DNA of 64,000 nt, taken from Schistocerca nitens. Lineage: Eukaryota > Arthropoda > Insecta > Orthoptera > Acrididae. Every line of letters begins with the position of its first letter. Within the stretch, counting starts at the first letter, position 1. Positions 42,505 to 54,244 of the stretch are shown piece after piece. The notes under the pieces were generated by a model. It was given only the letters and a program-made list of their open reading frames with translations, had not been told where the DNA came from and searched no databases. The DNA is taken from positions 127,594,521 to 127,658,520 of the forward strand of contig NC_064621.1 in NCBI RefSeq assembly GCF_023898315.1, read 5' to 3'. The translations under genes and the position numbers were made by a program.

Positions 42505-43345
42505 GCCTCACCAACGGCAACGTACGCCTGCTGAACAAGCTAAGCATTTGAACGGCGTCGCATTGTGGGCCTGTGGGATACTGACTAAACTTATGGACGG
42601 ATTGCTGCACATGATGGGCACAATGTATCGCTGATGTGTCGCTGCTTTCAGCAGTGATCTGTGGAACATTGTCACACCCATAAACCAGGTTATGGACATA
42701 CGTGCAGTATAGACGCACGTCATAAACGACAGCTTTTTGCGGAGAGTGGTGGCCGATGAAACATCATCCACAGAAGAGATACAGGCACATGTCGCAACTA
42801 AGGTGTCACCAAGGACTGATGCGAGTAGGTTCTGTGTGTGTGCAAGTGATGGACGTAAACGTGTATGGCAGATCCATGGTGAGCTGCCTATCCCACAGTG
42901 CATTCATCCACGAAACGCAGCCCTCATGGTGTGGAGGGTGCAATAATTGCATATCGCGGTCAAATTTGGTATTTCTGCGTGTAAAAGTAATCAGTGCTCC
43001 ATACATTGCAGGTTAGCTACTGCCATTCCTTCGATAGGTAGACGCTGTGTTTTTCAGCGGGACCATGCACGTCTAAGTACGGCTGCTGCGACAAACGTGG
43101 TCATCATGGTGTCAAAGAACTGCCCTGGCCAGGAAGATCGCAAGATCTCTCGCCAATTGACCTCTTATGTGACATGAAGCTGGAACTTATTCGTTCACCA
43201 GAGCCTGCAAGAACCAATAATGCATAGCAGCAAAAGGTGCAAGATGCTTGGGGCATTCTGTCGCAGGTTGCTCTTTGGCACCTTCATGACGTTTTGCATG
43301 CGAGAATACACGCCTGTGTTGCAGCCAGGAGTGGGCTAGACTGTG
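42505..43345 (+). pseudogene. Tc1-like transposase relic
   Basis: Plus-strand frames: FERRRIVGLWDTD and TYGRIAAHDGHNVSLMCRC (first helix-turn-helix); RRVVADETSSTEEIQAHVA; ASRFCVCASDGRKRVWQIHG (first catalytic block, Asp lost); VKELPWPGRSQDLSPIDLLC (third block, PID instead of PIE). The C-terminus is HDVLHARIHACVAARSG. The second Asp block reads CVFQRDHARLSTAA (QDNARPH became RDHARLS). Stops and frameshifts throughout. Dead. Confidence 0.75.
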
Positions 43346-43603
43346 TATTGATGCGACTGTTTCGGCTCTTTTTTCTATGACACGTGTTATTCGTTTGGGC
43401 TGAATTTTTATCACATATTCATACAATCATTCACTACTTGTCACATCACTTGTTAATAAAATGACTTAGCCTTTGAAGGTGTTGCATTCCATTCTGGTAG
43501 TGTACTAGGTTACAGCACCATTTAAAATTGCATACCCTATTTTTTCGGCGATGACGTTAAAAGTGGTGGTGGCTCGTGGCTTTCAGTGAGCTTCTCTCAT
43601 ATA

Positions 43604-45127
43604 CAGGGTGTTTCAAAAATGACCGGTATATTTGAAACGGCAATAAAAACTAAACGAGCAGCGATAGAAATACACCGTTTGTTGCAATATGCTTGGGACA
43701 ACAGTACATTTGCAGGCGGACAAACTTTCGAAATTACAGTAGTTACAATTTTCAACAACAGATGGCGCTGCAAGTGATGTGAAAGATATAGAAGACAACG
43801 CAGTCTGTGGGTGCGCCATTCTGTACGTCGTCTTTCTGCTGTAAGCGTGTGCTGTTCACAACGTGCAAGTGTGCTGTAGACAACATAGTTTATTCCTTAG
43901 AACAGAGGATTTTTCTGGTGTTGGAATTCCACCGCCTAGAACACAGTGTTGTTGCAACAAGACGAAGTTTTCAACGGAGGTTTAATGTAACCAGAGGACT
44001 GAAAAGCGATACAATAAAGGATCTGTTTGCAAAATTTCAACGGACTGGGAACGTGACGGATGAACGTACTGGAAAGGTAGGGCGACCGCGTACGGCAACC
44101 ACAGAGGGCAACGCGCAGCTAGTGCAGCAGGTGATCCAACAGCGGCCTCGGGTTTCCGTTCGCCATGTTGCAGCTGCGGTCCAAATGACGCCAACGTCCA
44201 CGTATCGTCTCATGCGCCAGAGTTTACACCTCTATCCATACAAACCCCTCAGCGCCGCTACCATTGCTGCACGAGAGACATTCGCTAACGATATAGTGCA
44301 CAGGATTGATATGCATGTGGGCAGCATTTGGTTTACTGACGAAGCTTATTTTTACCTGGACGGCTTCGTCAATAAACAGAACTGGCGCATATGGGGAACG
44401 GAAAAGCCCCATGTTGCAGTCCCATCGTCCCTGCATCCTCAAAAAGTACTGGTCTGGGCCGCCATTTCTTCCAAAGGAATCATTGGCCCATTTTTCAGAT
44501 CCGAAACGATTACTGCATCACGCTATCTGGACATTCTTCGTGAATTTGTGGCGGTACAAACTGCCTTAGACGACACTGCGAACACCTCGTGGTTTATGCA
44601 AGATGGTGCCCGGCCACATCGCACGGCCGACGTCTTTAATTTCCTGAATGAATATTTCGATGATCGTGTGATTGCTTTGGGCTATCCGAAACATACAGGA
44701 GGCGGCGTGGATTGGCCTCCCTATTCGCCAGACATGAACCCCTGTGACTTCTTTCTGTGGGGACACGTGAAAGACCAGGTGTGCCGCCAGAATCCAGAAA
44801 CGATTGAACAGCTGAAGCAGTACATCTCATCTGCATGTGAAGCCATTCCGCCAGACACGTTGTCAAAGGTTTCGGGTAATTTCATTCAGAGACTACGCCA
44901 TATTATTGCTACGCATGGTGGATATGTGGAAAATATCGTACTATAGAGTTTCCCAGACCGCAGCGCCATCTGTTGTTGAAAATTGTAACTACTGTAATTT
45001 CGAAAGTTTGTCTGCCTGTAAATGTACTGTTGTCCCAAGCATATTGCAACAAACGGTGTATTTCTATCGCTGCTCGTTTCGTTTTTATTGCCGTTTCAAA
45101 TATACCGGTCATTTTTGAAACACCCCG
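43604..45127 (+). mobile_element. Mariner-like element, copy B (1,524 bp), TA target duplication
   Basis: Same family as 8690-10238: CAGGGTGTTTCAAAAATGAC at 43604, complement ending at 45127, TA at 43602-43603 and 45128-45129. Near-identical over its length except for two in-frame deletions (15 and 9 bases) and scattered substitutions. It lies about 200 bases from a Sema2a exon and, if that gene extends further, within its next intron. Confidence 0.94.
43885..44946 (+). pseudogene. Mariner-like transposase, copy B: open frame but start codon lost
   Basis: The frame is open from 43807 to 44946, but the ATG used by copy A is ATA here (43885-43887). Catalytic blocks are intact: FTDEAYFYLDGF, FMQDGARPHRTADVF and YSPDMNPCDFFLWG. 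An N-terminal helix-turn-helix (RRFNVTRGLKSDTIKDLF) and the GRPRTATTEGN linker are present. Compared with copy A, five residues (IQTRQ) before PLSAAT and three (DGD) after HRID are missing. These small deletions and the lost start make function doubtful, but initiation at an upstream non-ATG codon or a downstream ATG cannot be excluded. Confidence 0.85.
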
Positions 45128-45325
45128 TATGACTGTAAGGTTACATCATTTAATAAGATCAATATGTTGCAGACTAGTAACCTAAAAGTGTTGGAGAAAT
45201 TACATGTATAGGAGCAAACATGATAAGTTCAGTTCGTTAGGAAAGGGTCCCTCAGTTTTCATGTAGACTGGCTCTTCAATGACCATGGAGATACTGGTAC
45301 AGGAGAAGGACTTTTGGGAGCTCAC

Positions 45326-45569
45326 CGCCTTGCGCTCCTGCCACGCCTGCATGGCGCGCCGGTACTTGTCGAACTCGCGGCACCAGTCCGAGTAGACCTG
45401 CCGGTAGTCGCGCGACTGCGTGGGCGCCGCGCAGCGGTACGCGTCCACCGTGACGTTGAGCGCGCACAGCAGGCTGCCGCCCAGCCAGCAGTCGTAGCGG
45501 CCCGCGTCCGCCTCCGTCACCGACAGCACCACCAGGCCGTGCTCCGACGTCTCCACGTACTTGTCAGAC
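45326..45569 (-). CDS. Sema2a: Semaphorin-2A exon: end of the Ig domain and C-terminal segment
   Basis: Minus-strand exon of 244 bases between acceptor CCTCCAGCAG (ending 45570) and donor GTGAGC (from 45325). It reads SDKYVETSEHGLVVLSVTEA, DAGRYDCWLGGSLLCALNVT, VDAYRCAAPTQSRDYRQVYS and DWCREFDKYRRAMQAWQERK. The DAGRYDCW motif is the second cysteine of an Ig domain; the RDY-YSDWCxEFxKYK tail is characteristic of insect secreted class-2 semaphorins. It begins in phase so that the exon at 53567 joins exactly (AG|G = Arg). Very GC-rich (third positions mostly G/C), unlike the AT-rich introns. Sema2a is a secreted axon-guidance cue acting through plexin B. The last coding exon lies outside or is unrecognised. 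Confidence 0.88.
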
Positions 45570-46079
45570 CTGCTGGAGGAACGGAGAAACTTTCACGAGA
45601 GCTAGGAGAAAACAGAGAAACTACTGTGCGTCTCCATTTACATTCTTTCTTCCTTATCATCTCCAGACTTTTGAGAAAAAAAGAAAGTGAATATCGTGGA
45701 CTGGCTGTGTTGACTTTCGTTGGCAAGTGCTCCAGCGACTGAGCTATTCAACCACGACTTATGATACCACCGTCATGGTTATGCATCCGGCAGTACCTTC
45801 CGAACTTCAGAGAATTTCTCCATCAACGTTCTGGGACTAGCCCACCTGGAGGAAAAGATTCTGACGAGGCATGTATTAACCACGACCTGAAGGTTTGTTT
45901 CGAGAATGAATTTTCGTTCTGGCGTGGACTGTCCGCTGATTTGATATATGGGTGAATATGCTTCTTCAAAAACTTTCGAAATTGGATTAGTAAAAAGTAG
46001 ATCCCCAAATGCCATAACAACAAATTAATCCGTATGAGAAATGAAACCCTTCATTAAACTACCGAGAAACCCTCAGACA

Positions 46080-46420
46080 CAATGAGCAAAAGAAGAATTG
46101 ATTCTTATGGACACATCCTCTGAAAAAATGCGAATAGATTAACAAAAAACTTTTATTGCTTCTTCAACGAAAAAACGTAACCAAAACTCTTAGCAAAAAT
46201 CTTACGAAAATGAAGAAGGATTCAGACAACTCTAAATCACAGAAAATATGCTCATAGTTAAAATTTCAAGTAAGTAAATAAATGGAAGATAATAAAGAGA
46301 GGATGAAAGTCAAAATGAAACCAAATGAACAATCCAAATCTCTGAAGAATAAAGGGAAATAAGATTAGAAATAATGAAAAATAATGGGCTAATAGAAATG
46401 CTTTTCAAATTATATGACAC
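46080..46420 (+). pseudogene. LINE C-terminal relic
   Basis: SKRRIDSYGHIL, KNANRLTKNFYCFFNEKT and, lower, NKWKIIKRG and a REIRLEIMKNNG-like end match the C-terminal RRxxFxGHILRMxxxRLTKK block of RTE/Jockey-like LINE proteins. The decay is heavily toward A/T. No tail or target duplication visible. Confidence 0.5.
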
Positions 46421-46429
46421 AGGTAGACA

Positions 46430-49400
46430 TACAAAAAAGCGTGTTATAAAAATTTGTTTATGATACAGGTAATTAGTAAAGTACTATAATTACACCAGTA
46501 TAAATCGCAATATCCTGATTACATATTTTGTTATTTTTGTTTGTTGTTCATTTTATTGTGAAGGGAAACTGTTGCCTAGATTACATATCATAATATAATT
46601 TGTATAAATAATTTTTATTACAGTTTATTTGTAATACAAATGGATTATGAAATAATCACATTCAGATAAAAAAAGTAAATTTTCTTTATTGTGCCTATTA
46701 TGTCAGGTTTATCAAAATTTCTTTTTCATTTCTTGATGTTGAATTCAGTTCATTTGCAATAAATAAAAATTAATTAATTACAATAAATCATAATTATTAC
46801 ACAAGTAATTCTATGACTTGTAGTTTTAAAACAAATATGAGTTTTATTGTTAATTTTCTTTCCTTAACGTTTTTAGTTAAAATAATAACCTAATCATATT
46901 TAAGACACATGTTATAGGATCAGTAATGTATAATTTATTAGAAATGGAATATAACAGTGGGATTAAACCACCTTTTCCAAATACATCTCAGTAAATTATT
47001 TGTTACTACAATTTCATTATTATTCTGGGAATTCTTGACTAAGATATCAAATACAGTTTATAATTTTTATTAATAATTGAATCATTCGATCTAAGATCAT
47101 TATGTTTCGAGTTTCATCCCATGCCTTCAGGTCTGAAGTTACTGTTACTTCAGAAACCATAAAGCTTTGGTCATTAGTGATTGAAATAATATCACTACCA
47201 TAGATACATTTCCAGAAATTTTTTCTGGAACGTATTATATGCTCAAATTAAAAAGGAGTAGGGTGAAAGAAGAACTTTATATAGTACAATGATTTATTTT
47301 GTGAACTCTACTTCCAGATTTATATGAGATTACCTAGATGTATCTATTTTTCAGCAAGTTGCCAATTAGAATGGTTAGCTTCTGACATGGAATGGCAGTT
47401 GTGAGTTTGAGCAGGAGTATCTAATGCCAGGCAGTATCATAGGCTGCAGTTAGACCCAAGCAGTCGCTCCATGTTTACGTTGTGCTTCTTAAAACTATTT
47501 CTGATATGAATTGCTACTGTTGGCACCTGCGTTGCGTAAAAAGTGTTTCTTGTTACAAAATACCTCAATTGCTGTTGACATTGAAACAATTACTTTGCTG
47601 ACATAAAGAATGCTTCTGTATAGACTTCAACACCTACCTTAGACATATGATCTGCCCATACAATAAATCCTAGTAATTGAGCTTATAATATAATATAATA
47701 TAAATTGTTCTTAATGTTCCAAAATATTCTACTTTTCCACTTCTCGATAGACAGTGCAGGTTTAATCACCAGAACATCAGGTGTATCATATGACAACAGC
47801 CCAAAAGTGCAACACTTGCAGGAAGCTTAAACATGTCAGTCAGTACAGTCGTATCTTTAATTTTCGATTTGTAATATGCACCTTGGTTTAGTTGCACACC
47901 ACACCACTAGCAAGCAGTAGTGACAGAACATTTAGACAAGTCATCTGCTCAGTGTAGTTGCACCGAATTAGTTTATGGTTGCTGAGAGGCACCATAATGA
48001 ACAGATTTATAAAGCAGATAGCTTTCATTGTACCTTTCTGAGGAGCAGCTGTAGCTACATCAATGAATTGTGTGGCTGTACTGATGTTTGATACATTATA
48101 ACGGTGTTGATTTTTACCCCCTGTAAAGTAAGTTCAAACTTGGAGCGCCCTGTAAAGTAAGTTCAAACTTGGAGCGATGCTGTGTTCACTGAAATGTGTC
48201 TATCTGCTATATGTCTTACAGTTTTTGTGCAGAAACCTTAATGAACCCCAGAGGTACTTATGAATAATCCTGTTTGTGAAACATTACCAAACCCTACTAA
48301 AATGAAAACGTAAATTTCAGTGTGACCAAAGAATCAAGATAAATACTGATGTAAAATGGTGTCACGGCACTGAGGGTGCCATTAAAGCTTTGTTTAGCTA
48401 ATAATGTAATAATAGCTTTTTATAATACAGATAGCTACTGATCAGGCACAAAATGATGTTTGACTAAAGTTGACATTTTCTAATCATGTGTGACCTGATG
48501 TTAAACAAAATGAATTGTAGATGAACTGAATGAAGTACTAAGTGGAGAGACGAAATCAATAAACCTTCAACAGCAATACATTTAATGCTTGTTAGTTATT
48601 AATTTTATACCTAGGACATACAGTAATAATAGAAGAAAATCTAAATTTTGTAGATAAAATTGTGTAAAATTTACTGAAATTGCTGTAACTGTTATTACAA
48701 TTACTACATAATTTTCTATTAAAGAGTGTACAGCATGTCATATTTTTTTAGTAACGATGGAATGTTGGTACTCCACCTAATAATAATACAGATAAAAATT
48801 ACATATATTTAATTCCTATTTACATATATATGTTCCTTGATTAGATTTGATTCAGGAGAAATGAATTTATCTGCTTGAATAATGTAACTAAAATTAATGT
48901 TAATAATGAGTAGATCATAAATTATGACTGTGATACTTTGTACTTTACAATTTATGTCAATGTGTTCATCCTAAATGTCTAATTGATGAAAATATTAAGC
49001 ATGTCACATTGTTATTTATTTTAAAAAATCCTAGTGCTCCTCTGACAGTTCTTAGACTATGGGTTGGAACTATAATTTTCTTATTTGAATGGGGTATGGT
49101 AAAACTGTTGATTAAGCTATTCTCAGAATTTATGTTGTTTATTCTTTAAAAGACGTGGTTCTTCTTGATACACCTATAACGTGTGGGTATCAGAAGTGAA
49201 ATGGAGCCCTCCAATTTTAAATAATAAACTACAACTGTTTATCACTGATTTGATTAACTACACTTTCCCAGCCTAATGAATATTACCTTTTACTCTATAA
49301 AATTGAAATGTAATAATATTCCTAGAACAGCAAAGGTTTACATTCATCATTGATTAGTGTTATATTTGTGTTATTTGGTAAGTGATAGAAACATACGAGA

Positions 49401-51580
49401 AATTCTCTGGCAAATAAGAATGTAATACGAAAGAATAGTATACAATTTTATAAACGAAAAGGGACTATAAAATTATATGAGCCTATTATATAGTCAGCTA
49501 CTTACTTTAACAGCGTATATTGGTATAAAACATTTGTCTAAAACCACTGCATATATAAAACAAGCACTTCGAACTGTGGAAGCAAGTGGACTGATGAATA
49601 CAGACAGGAGACACGAGACCCATGCAGCTAGAAGTAATGCCTACAGCAGTTACTTTTAATGCTTCACCGCCAAATAACTTGAATGATGATGTCTTAACTG
49701 TTGCATGTGATGTGGAATGTTGCTATCTGACATATACATAGTGCTTCAAGTCCATGCCAACACATCATCAGGCAAGGAAGTACAACTAGAATGGGGCTCA
49801 ATATTTAGTCAGTTTATGACACAGGCAGGGTAAAAAGAACGGCAAACGTACAATGTATGTCGCAATTAAAATTGTTATGCTGAACAGTTGATCTACACCA
49901 CTCCCTGCTTTATGTTCAGATTTTTTGTATAGCGCATATGAACAGGGATAGACTGTCTGAAAATATCATACATATTTCATTGTACCTAAAATAACGTGCT
50001 TGTGAAGGCTACCAACCACCTATCTTCATAAAAGAAAATTTTATTTCCTTCCCCATCTTCTATCCCACCTAGTAGGTGGTCCTCTTTTACAGGCTTTGTG
50101 AAATTATTACTCAATTTCTTACATTAGTGTTCGGGTGCAATTTCTGAGGCCACAGTCGTTAAGGTAACATCAGCGAGGGAAGTCGTGCGGGCCGTTCTGT
50201 CATAAATCGTATAAATTTTTCTGTGCATGTTATCGTCTTTAACTGTTTGGTTATCTTACTCTTTGAGGCAGAAGTTGAGTCTAGCACAGTTTTAGCCTAA
50301 CAGAGCGTGAGGAACCATCTAAAAACCGCACTGTGTGGTCAGTGTACTAGGCCACCGTCGTTAATCAACCGAGCCGCTCCAAACTGGGCCTGGCTCGCTT
50401 TCCTGTCTCACAAACTTCGCTATACGACAAGCCCTTGTTCCTGAAACGTCGACACCACCTATTATATCATACGACAAGTATTTCTTCTCACTGTCGTAAA
50501 AAGTAAAATACATTAGATTAAAGCTTGGCGTCGTAACATGGTCACTGCTCGAATGCATATACGTAATGTCAGTGTTATCACACACGATATTTGGTCGATA
50601 CTGTACAGCTAACGGCAATAAAGATTTTATACAGACAACTTATTAGCTGTGAAAAAAATATGTGATCACAGATGAGATGAAGTGTTAAATTCTTCCGAGA
50701 TCTTTTCGAAATGATTGACTTCATGCTAGGAAAACAGTACTTACCTAATTTATCAAAAATAGTCGAGCAGTCAAGGAAACCTATGGAAAACTGTCGTTAG
50801 ATTAGCAAACACGTTGAGAATCTGCATCCATACTGCGAATGACACCATATGGTGTAAGACAGAGTGTACTTTGTCTACTGTCAATAGCATCTTTTCTTCC
50901 TTCGAGTTGGGAACAGTGTTCAGAATGAACTAAGAGTGCTAAGCCTCGGTATGAGGTCGAAACTCTCTTACTGTTCCAGGGGCACGACTATCCATAAATA
51001 TCGGTATTAGCTGCTCATTTGCTGTGGCAGTGATATTGCTAAAATAATTTCGTGTGGCTCAGTGGCCTGGTGGAAGTCTTGGATATGCTAGAAGTTTCTG
51101 GTCGTTACGTTTTCGCGCCAAAGAGACAGGCAACATGAAGTAGGACGGGACTGAGGTAGTCATTCCGTGGTTAATGGTCAAGGGTGACAGTCGTCCCGGA
51201 AGAGCAGAGAAAAGATTAATATAATTAGTGTAGGAATGATAGAAAGCAATATTTCAGGCGCTATGGTAACAGAACATTCATGGGAAATACTTTTGTGAAG
51301 CTGATTGTGAAGAATTGTGCTGTATGAGCAGTTTGAAGATTGAGTGTCTTCATGTTTATGGAAAACTCATTTACTTGTAGTCGACAATGAAAAATGTTGG
51401 GTATTGGAAGAAGACTTAAACTGTTTCGGATAAAGTAACTAAATAATTTAAATGTTATTGATCCAAGCTAGATGAAAGCAACTGAGTTGTGAGGCTGAAC
51501 GCAGTGAGGCGTATTACAGCCCATATACCTGCTATATGTGGAATAATATTGTGTTAAATGAAATGACATTAATCATTTCA
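46430..51580. other. AT-rich unique intron sequence
   Basis: About 5 kb inside the Sema2a intron with no coding signature. Only short AT microsatellite-like runs (for example near 47690) and the tandem duplication at 48119 stand out. Confidence 0.6.
48119..48176 (+). repeat. Perfect 29-bp tandem duplication
   Basis: The unit CCCTGTAAAGTAAGTTC followed by AAACTTGGAGCG is present twice in direct succession (48119-48147 and 48148-48176) without any mismatch, indicating a recent slippage or duplication event. Confidence 0.9.
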
Positions 51581-51589
51581 GAACAATCA

Positions 51590-52335
51590 TCCGTAATAAT
51601 TATAATCTGAAATTCTTCTCCGCGCTTTTCTTTCTGTATGTGAAGGCTAATCTCAGAAACTGCTGTAGGGGTTTTGATACGATTTTCTTTAATAGATAGA
51701 TTGAATCACGTGGATGGTTTTAGGGTATAATTTATACTCATATTAATGATGAGTATTAATGTATATTTTGTTATCTATTCCATATCTAATTAACATTTGG
51801 TGTGACATCTTGTGTCAGTTATAGGAGCTACGAACTGGCCAACTACAGAGGAATGAAGTTTCTGTAGGGAAAATCACTAAAGTGAACACTCTCGCAACTC
51901 CAGAGAGCAGCGGAGCTTGATCGGACTCTATATATCTATCTATGTGTATGTTCTATATACATCGTACATTAAACTCCCCCTGCACGGTTTTCACTCTGTA
52001 TGTGAAGGCTAAGCTCACAAATTACTGTACAGATTGTGATACGGTTTGCAGTATTAGATAAACTGGTTTTCTTGGGGGGGGGGGGGGTTATGTATACTAT
52101 TTATAAATATCTAGAGCAAATTCACTGTAGCATAATGTATCATAAGTTCGCCGCCGCGTTTCCCTGTCTGTAGATGAAGACTAGTCTCAGAAACTACTGC
52201 AGGGATTTTGATATGGTTTTCTTTAATAGACAGATTCACGAAGAAGGTTTTGTGTACGTAGTATCCTATCGCTGCACCAGAAAAGCCGCCTTCTTGTAAA
52301 TACTTAATGCCACCCTCGCGAAGCCAGTATGCATC
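51590..52335 (+). repeat. Three diverged copies of a Helitron-like non-coding motif
   Basis: Around 51630-51740, 51985-52090 and 52160-52260 the same order recurs: TGTATGTGAAGGCTAA (or similar), then CTCAGAAACTACTG, GATTTTGATA(C/T)GG and TTTCTTTAATAGA(T/C)AGATT. The array ends with CCTCGCGAAGCCAGTA near 52318, reminiscent of the GCGAAGC end of the Helitron at 4835. A G14 run lies at 52074-52087. Possibly the non-coding 3' part of old Helitrons in tandem. Confidence 0.45.
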
Positions 52336-52419
52336 ATAGGTTAAATATTCATTTCCTTACAAAAACAAAAAAACCGCGATGCAAGCAATTCAGTAATTAC
52401 CAACATGTGTCAAATTTAC

Positions 52420-53300
52420 TAATTATTTAGCAATATGAGCCAGTTTATCAGCATGACCTTGTACCTCCTGTGGGCTGGATGTCTGCATCCGGTTAGGTGA
52501 GATGTCATAAAGCCGTTGTATCCTATCCTGAGCAAAGCCGCAACTGTAGTCGTTGGAGTCTTGAAAATTGTCACTGGGAAGGAGGGGATGTCGGCGGTGG
52601 TCGCTCATATTTTCTATCATGGGCATATCTGCGGATTTTTATGGCTGCAGGAGGACCTCAGTATCAGGCAGACAGTTCATGGAAATACGTGCCATGTATG
52701 GTCATGCATTGTCCAGTTGAAAAATGGCATCATGATATAATCACATGACAGATATCACATAAAGATGCGTTACTGTGCCATTTCGTCAATCGCTCCCAAC
52801 CATGACCTGAAGTCATACCCAATGGCTCCTCACACCACGATGCCGGAATAATATAGCTGTGCCTGTCCAAAATAGTGGAAGAATTGGGTCTCTCCCTAGG
52901 TCTGCACCATACTCGTCGATGACGGTCATTCAGGATATGAGGCGCGACTCTTCAGTGATCTGGCTGCTCCCAGTCTCTGACCAATAGTGCCAGATGACAC
53001 AGAAGGCTGCAGTGAGTCTATAACTTGTTCTTTGACAGCAGGTGGAGATGTGAAGGGGTTATTATGTGCTTAGTGCATAACGGGGCGAATCTTCATTGCG
53101 TTGGTCAGACGTGAATGACCGGAACCTTGATGACAAGTATGGCAACCCTCGAATGTCCATGCAATCCAACATCGGACCATTGCCTCATACGATGGCCGAT
53201 AAATCTGGAAATTTGCACAATGGGATGGGCAAATGGAGATCAACAGTGAGGCTCTTGTCTAATTCTGTCAGGTGCTGATTATGTAGTGCCACACGCCATA
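52420..53300 (-). pseudogene. Tc1-like transposase relic
   Basis: Minus strand: GIVV-stop-GAIGYDFRSWLGAID at about 52780-52850 (Tc1 block GxMVWGAIxYDSRSPLVxIDG). The region 52990-53290 encodes helix-turn-helix debris. At 52440-52580 RIQRLYDISPNRMQTSSPQE resembles the C-terminal helix. Catalytic residues are not readable. Inside the Sema2a intron. Confidence 0.6.
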
Positions 53301-53566
53301 CCTCTGTTCCTTGACAGCCATCACACAATACGTGACGCCTTTCACGCCCCTTATATACTACTAGGCCTTGTAAATGCAGGCTCGTGGCCGTGCTACATGT
53401 CACAAGAACATACCCACTGATGATGTGCTGGTGTATGAAGTTACAATGACACAGAGCATATCTCCTGGGTGATTCACGTTTTATATCTTTCATAGAATAC
53501 AGGATGGAGTGCCAGGTGGGAGGTACTTGGTCGAGAATTTCGAGGTGACATTCCTTGTGGACTCAC

Positions 53567-53796
53567 CTGTAGGCTATGGGCGCAGGCAGCGCGCCTGGAG
53601 AGAACGGAGTGTGCGTCCAGGAGAAGTCGTGTCCTCGCAGCGCCCTCGGCACGCGGTGGAAACAGCCCAGGTGGACGCTCTGCCCCCACGTGGCTGCCAG
53701 CACGCGCCGCGCGGCGCTGCCGTCGCAGATGCCGGGCCGGCTCTCCGTCACGTCTTGCAGCAACCTGCGGGTGGGCACGCCGTCGGTGATCGCTCC
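53567..53796 (-). CDS. Sema2a: Semaphorin-2A exon: start of the Ig domain
   Basis: Minus-strand exon of 230 bases between acceptor TTAGCACAG (AG at 53797-53798) and donor GTGAGT (from 53566). It reads GAITDGVPTRRLLQDVTESR, PGICDGSAARRVLAATWGQS and VHLGCFHRVPRALRGHDFSW, then TPFSPGALPAPIAYR. The ATWGQSxHLGCF block is the first strand pair and cysteine of the semaphorin-2 Ig domain. It ends with two bases of an Arg codon completed by the first base of the exon at 45569, giving AYRSDKYVETSEHG. The Ig domain is thus divided between the two exons. Highly GC-rich. The sema/PSI exons would lie upstream, beyond 53.8 kb and probably outside the window. The acceptor choice is the less certain boundary. 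Confidence 0.85.
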
Positions 53797-54129
53797 CTGT
53801 GCTAACCACCTGTCGTCACCCTGAAGCGTCTCACAAGATGAGGGCACAGCCCGCAGCATTCAACTATTTCGACGAGCTTCAAAGTGTTTGCCAACTGTGG
53901 CAGGCTGCGGAAGGCGATAGGCGTTTGGTTCAGGAGGTAAAGAAGATTTAAACATTACTTGCGTAATCTACCAACCGTTCAGTTCCACGACGATAGAAAT
54001 GGACATAATGGCAACAAGTAGACCTGACCTCTTTGAGGATGTCCACATCAAAACTGGTATCAGCAACGATGAATCGGTTAGACAATGGCAACAATGATTA
54101 CCAAAGTACAACGCATAATTGAAACAAAC

Positions 54130-54131
<2 letters not shown>
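53797..54131. other. Sema2a upstream intron, nothing recognised
   Basis: No motif beyond the polypyrimidine-poor acceptor region. Confidence 0.4.

Positions 54132-54188
<57 letters not shown>
54132..54188. repeat. (AT)n microsatellite, 57 bp
   Basis: Uninterrupted alternating A/T from 54132 to 54188. Length polymorphism is expected. Confidence 0.97.
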
Positions 54189-54192
<4 letters not shown>

Positions 54193-54244
54193 ACTAGAAA
54201 AAAATCAGTAGTGTCATTGGTCAGTGAGGACTTGTAACTTTCAG

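Larger units (their letters stand above)
45570..53566 (-). other. Sema2a intron, about 8.0 kb
   Basis: Bounded by donor GTGAGT (from 53566 down) and acceptor CAGCAG (ending 45570). The middle (46.4-51.5 kb) is AT-rich with no recognisable coding sequence. It contains an old LINE fragment (46080-46420), a 29-bp tandem duplication (48119-48176), Helitron-like repeats (51590-52335) and a Tc1 relic (52420-53300). Transposon density is lower than in the rest of the window. Confidence 0.8.

Noticed and set aside
45314..45742. 142-codon open frame on the plus strand
   Set aside because: It is the antisense shadow of the GC-rich Sema2a exon; no independent motif.
53509..53859. Several long overlapping open frames around the upstream Sema2a exon
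   Set aside because: GC-rich coding sequence suppresses stops in all frames; only the minus frame with splice sites and matching phase encodes the Ig domain.
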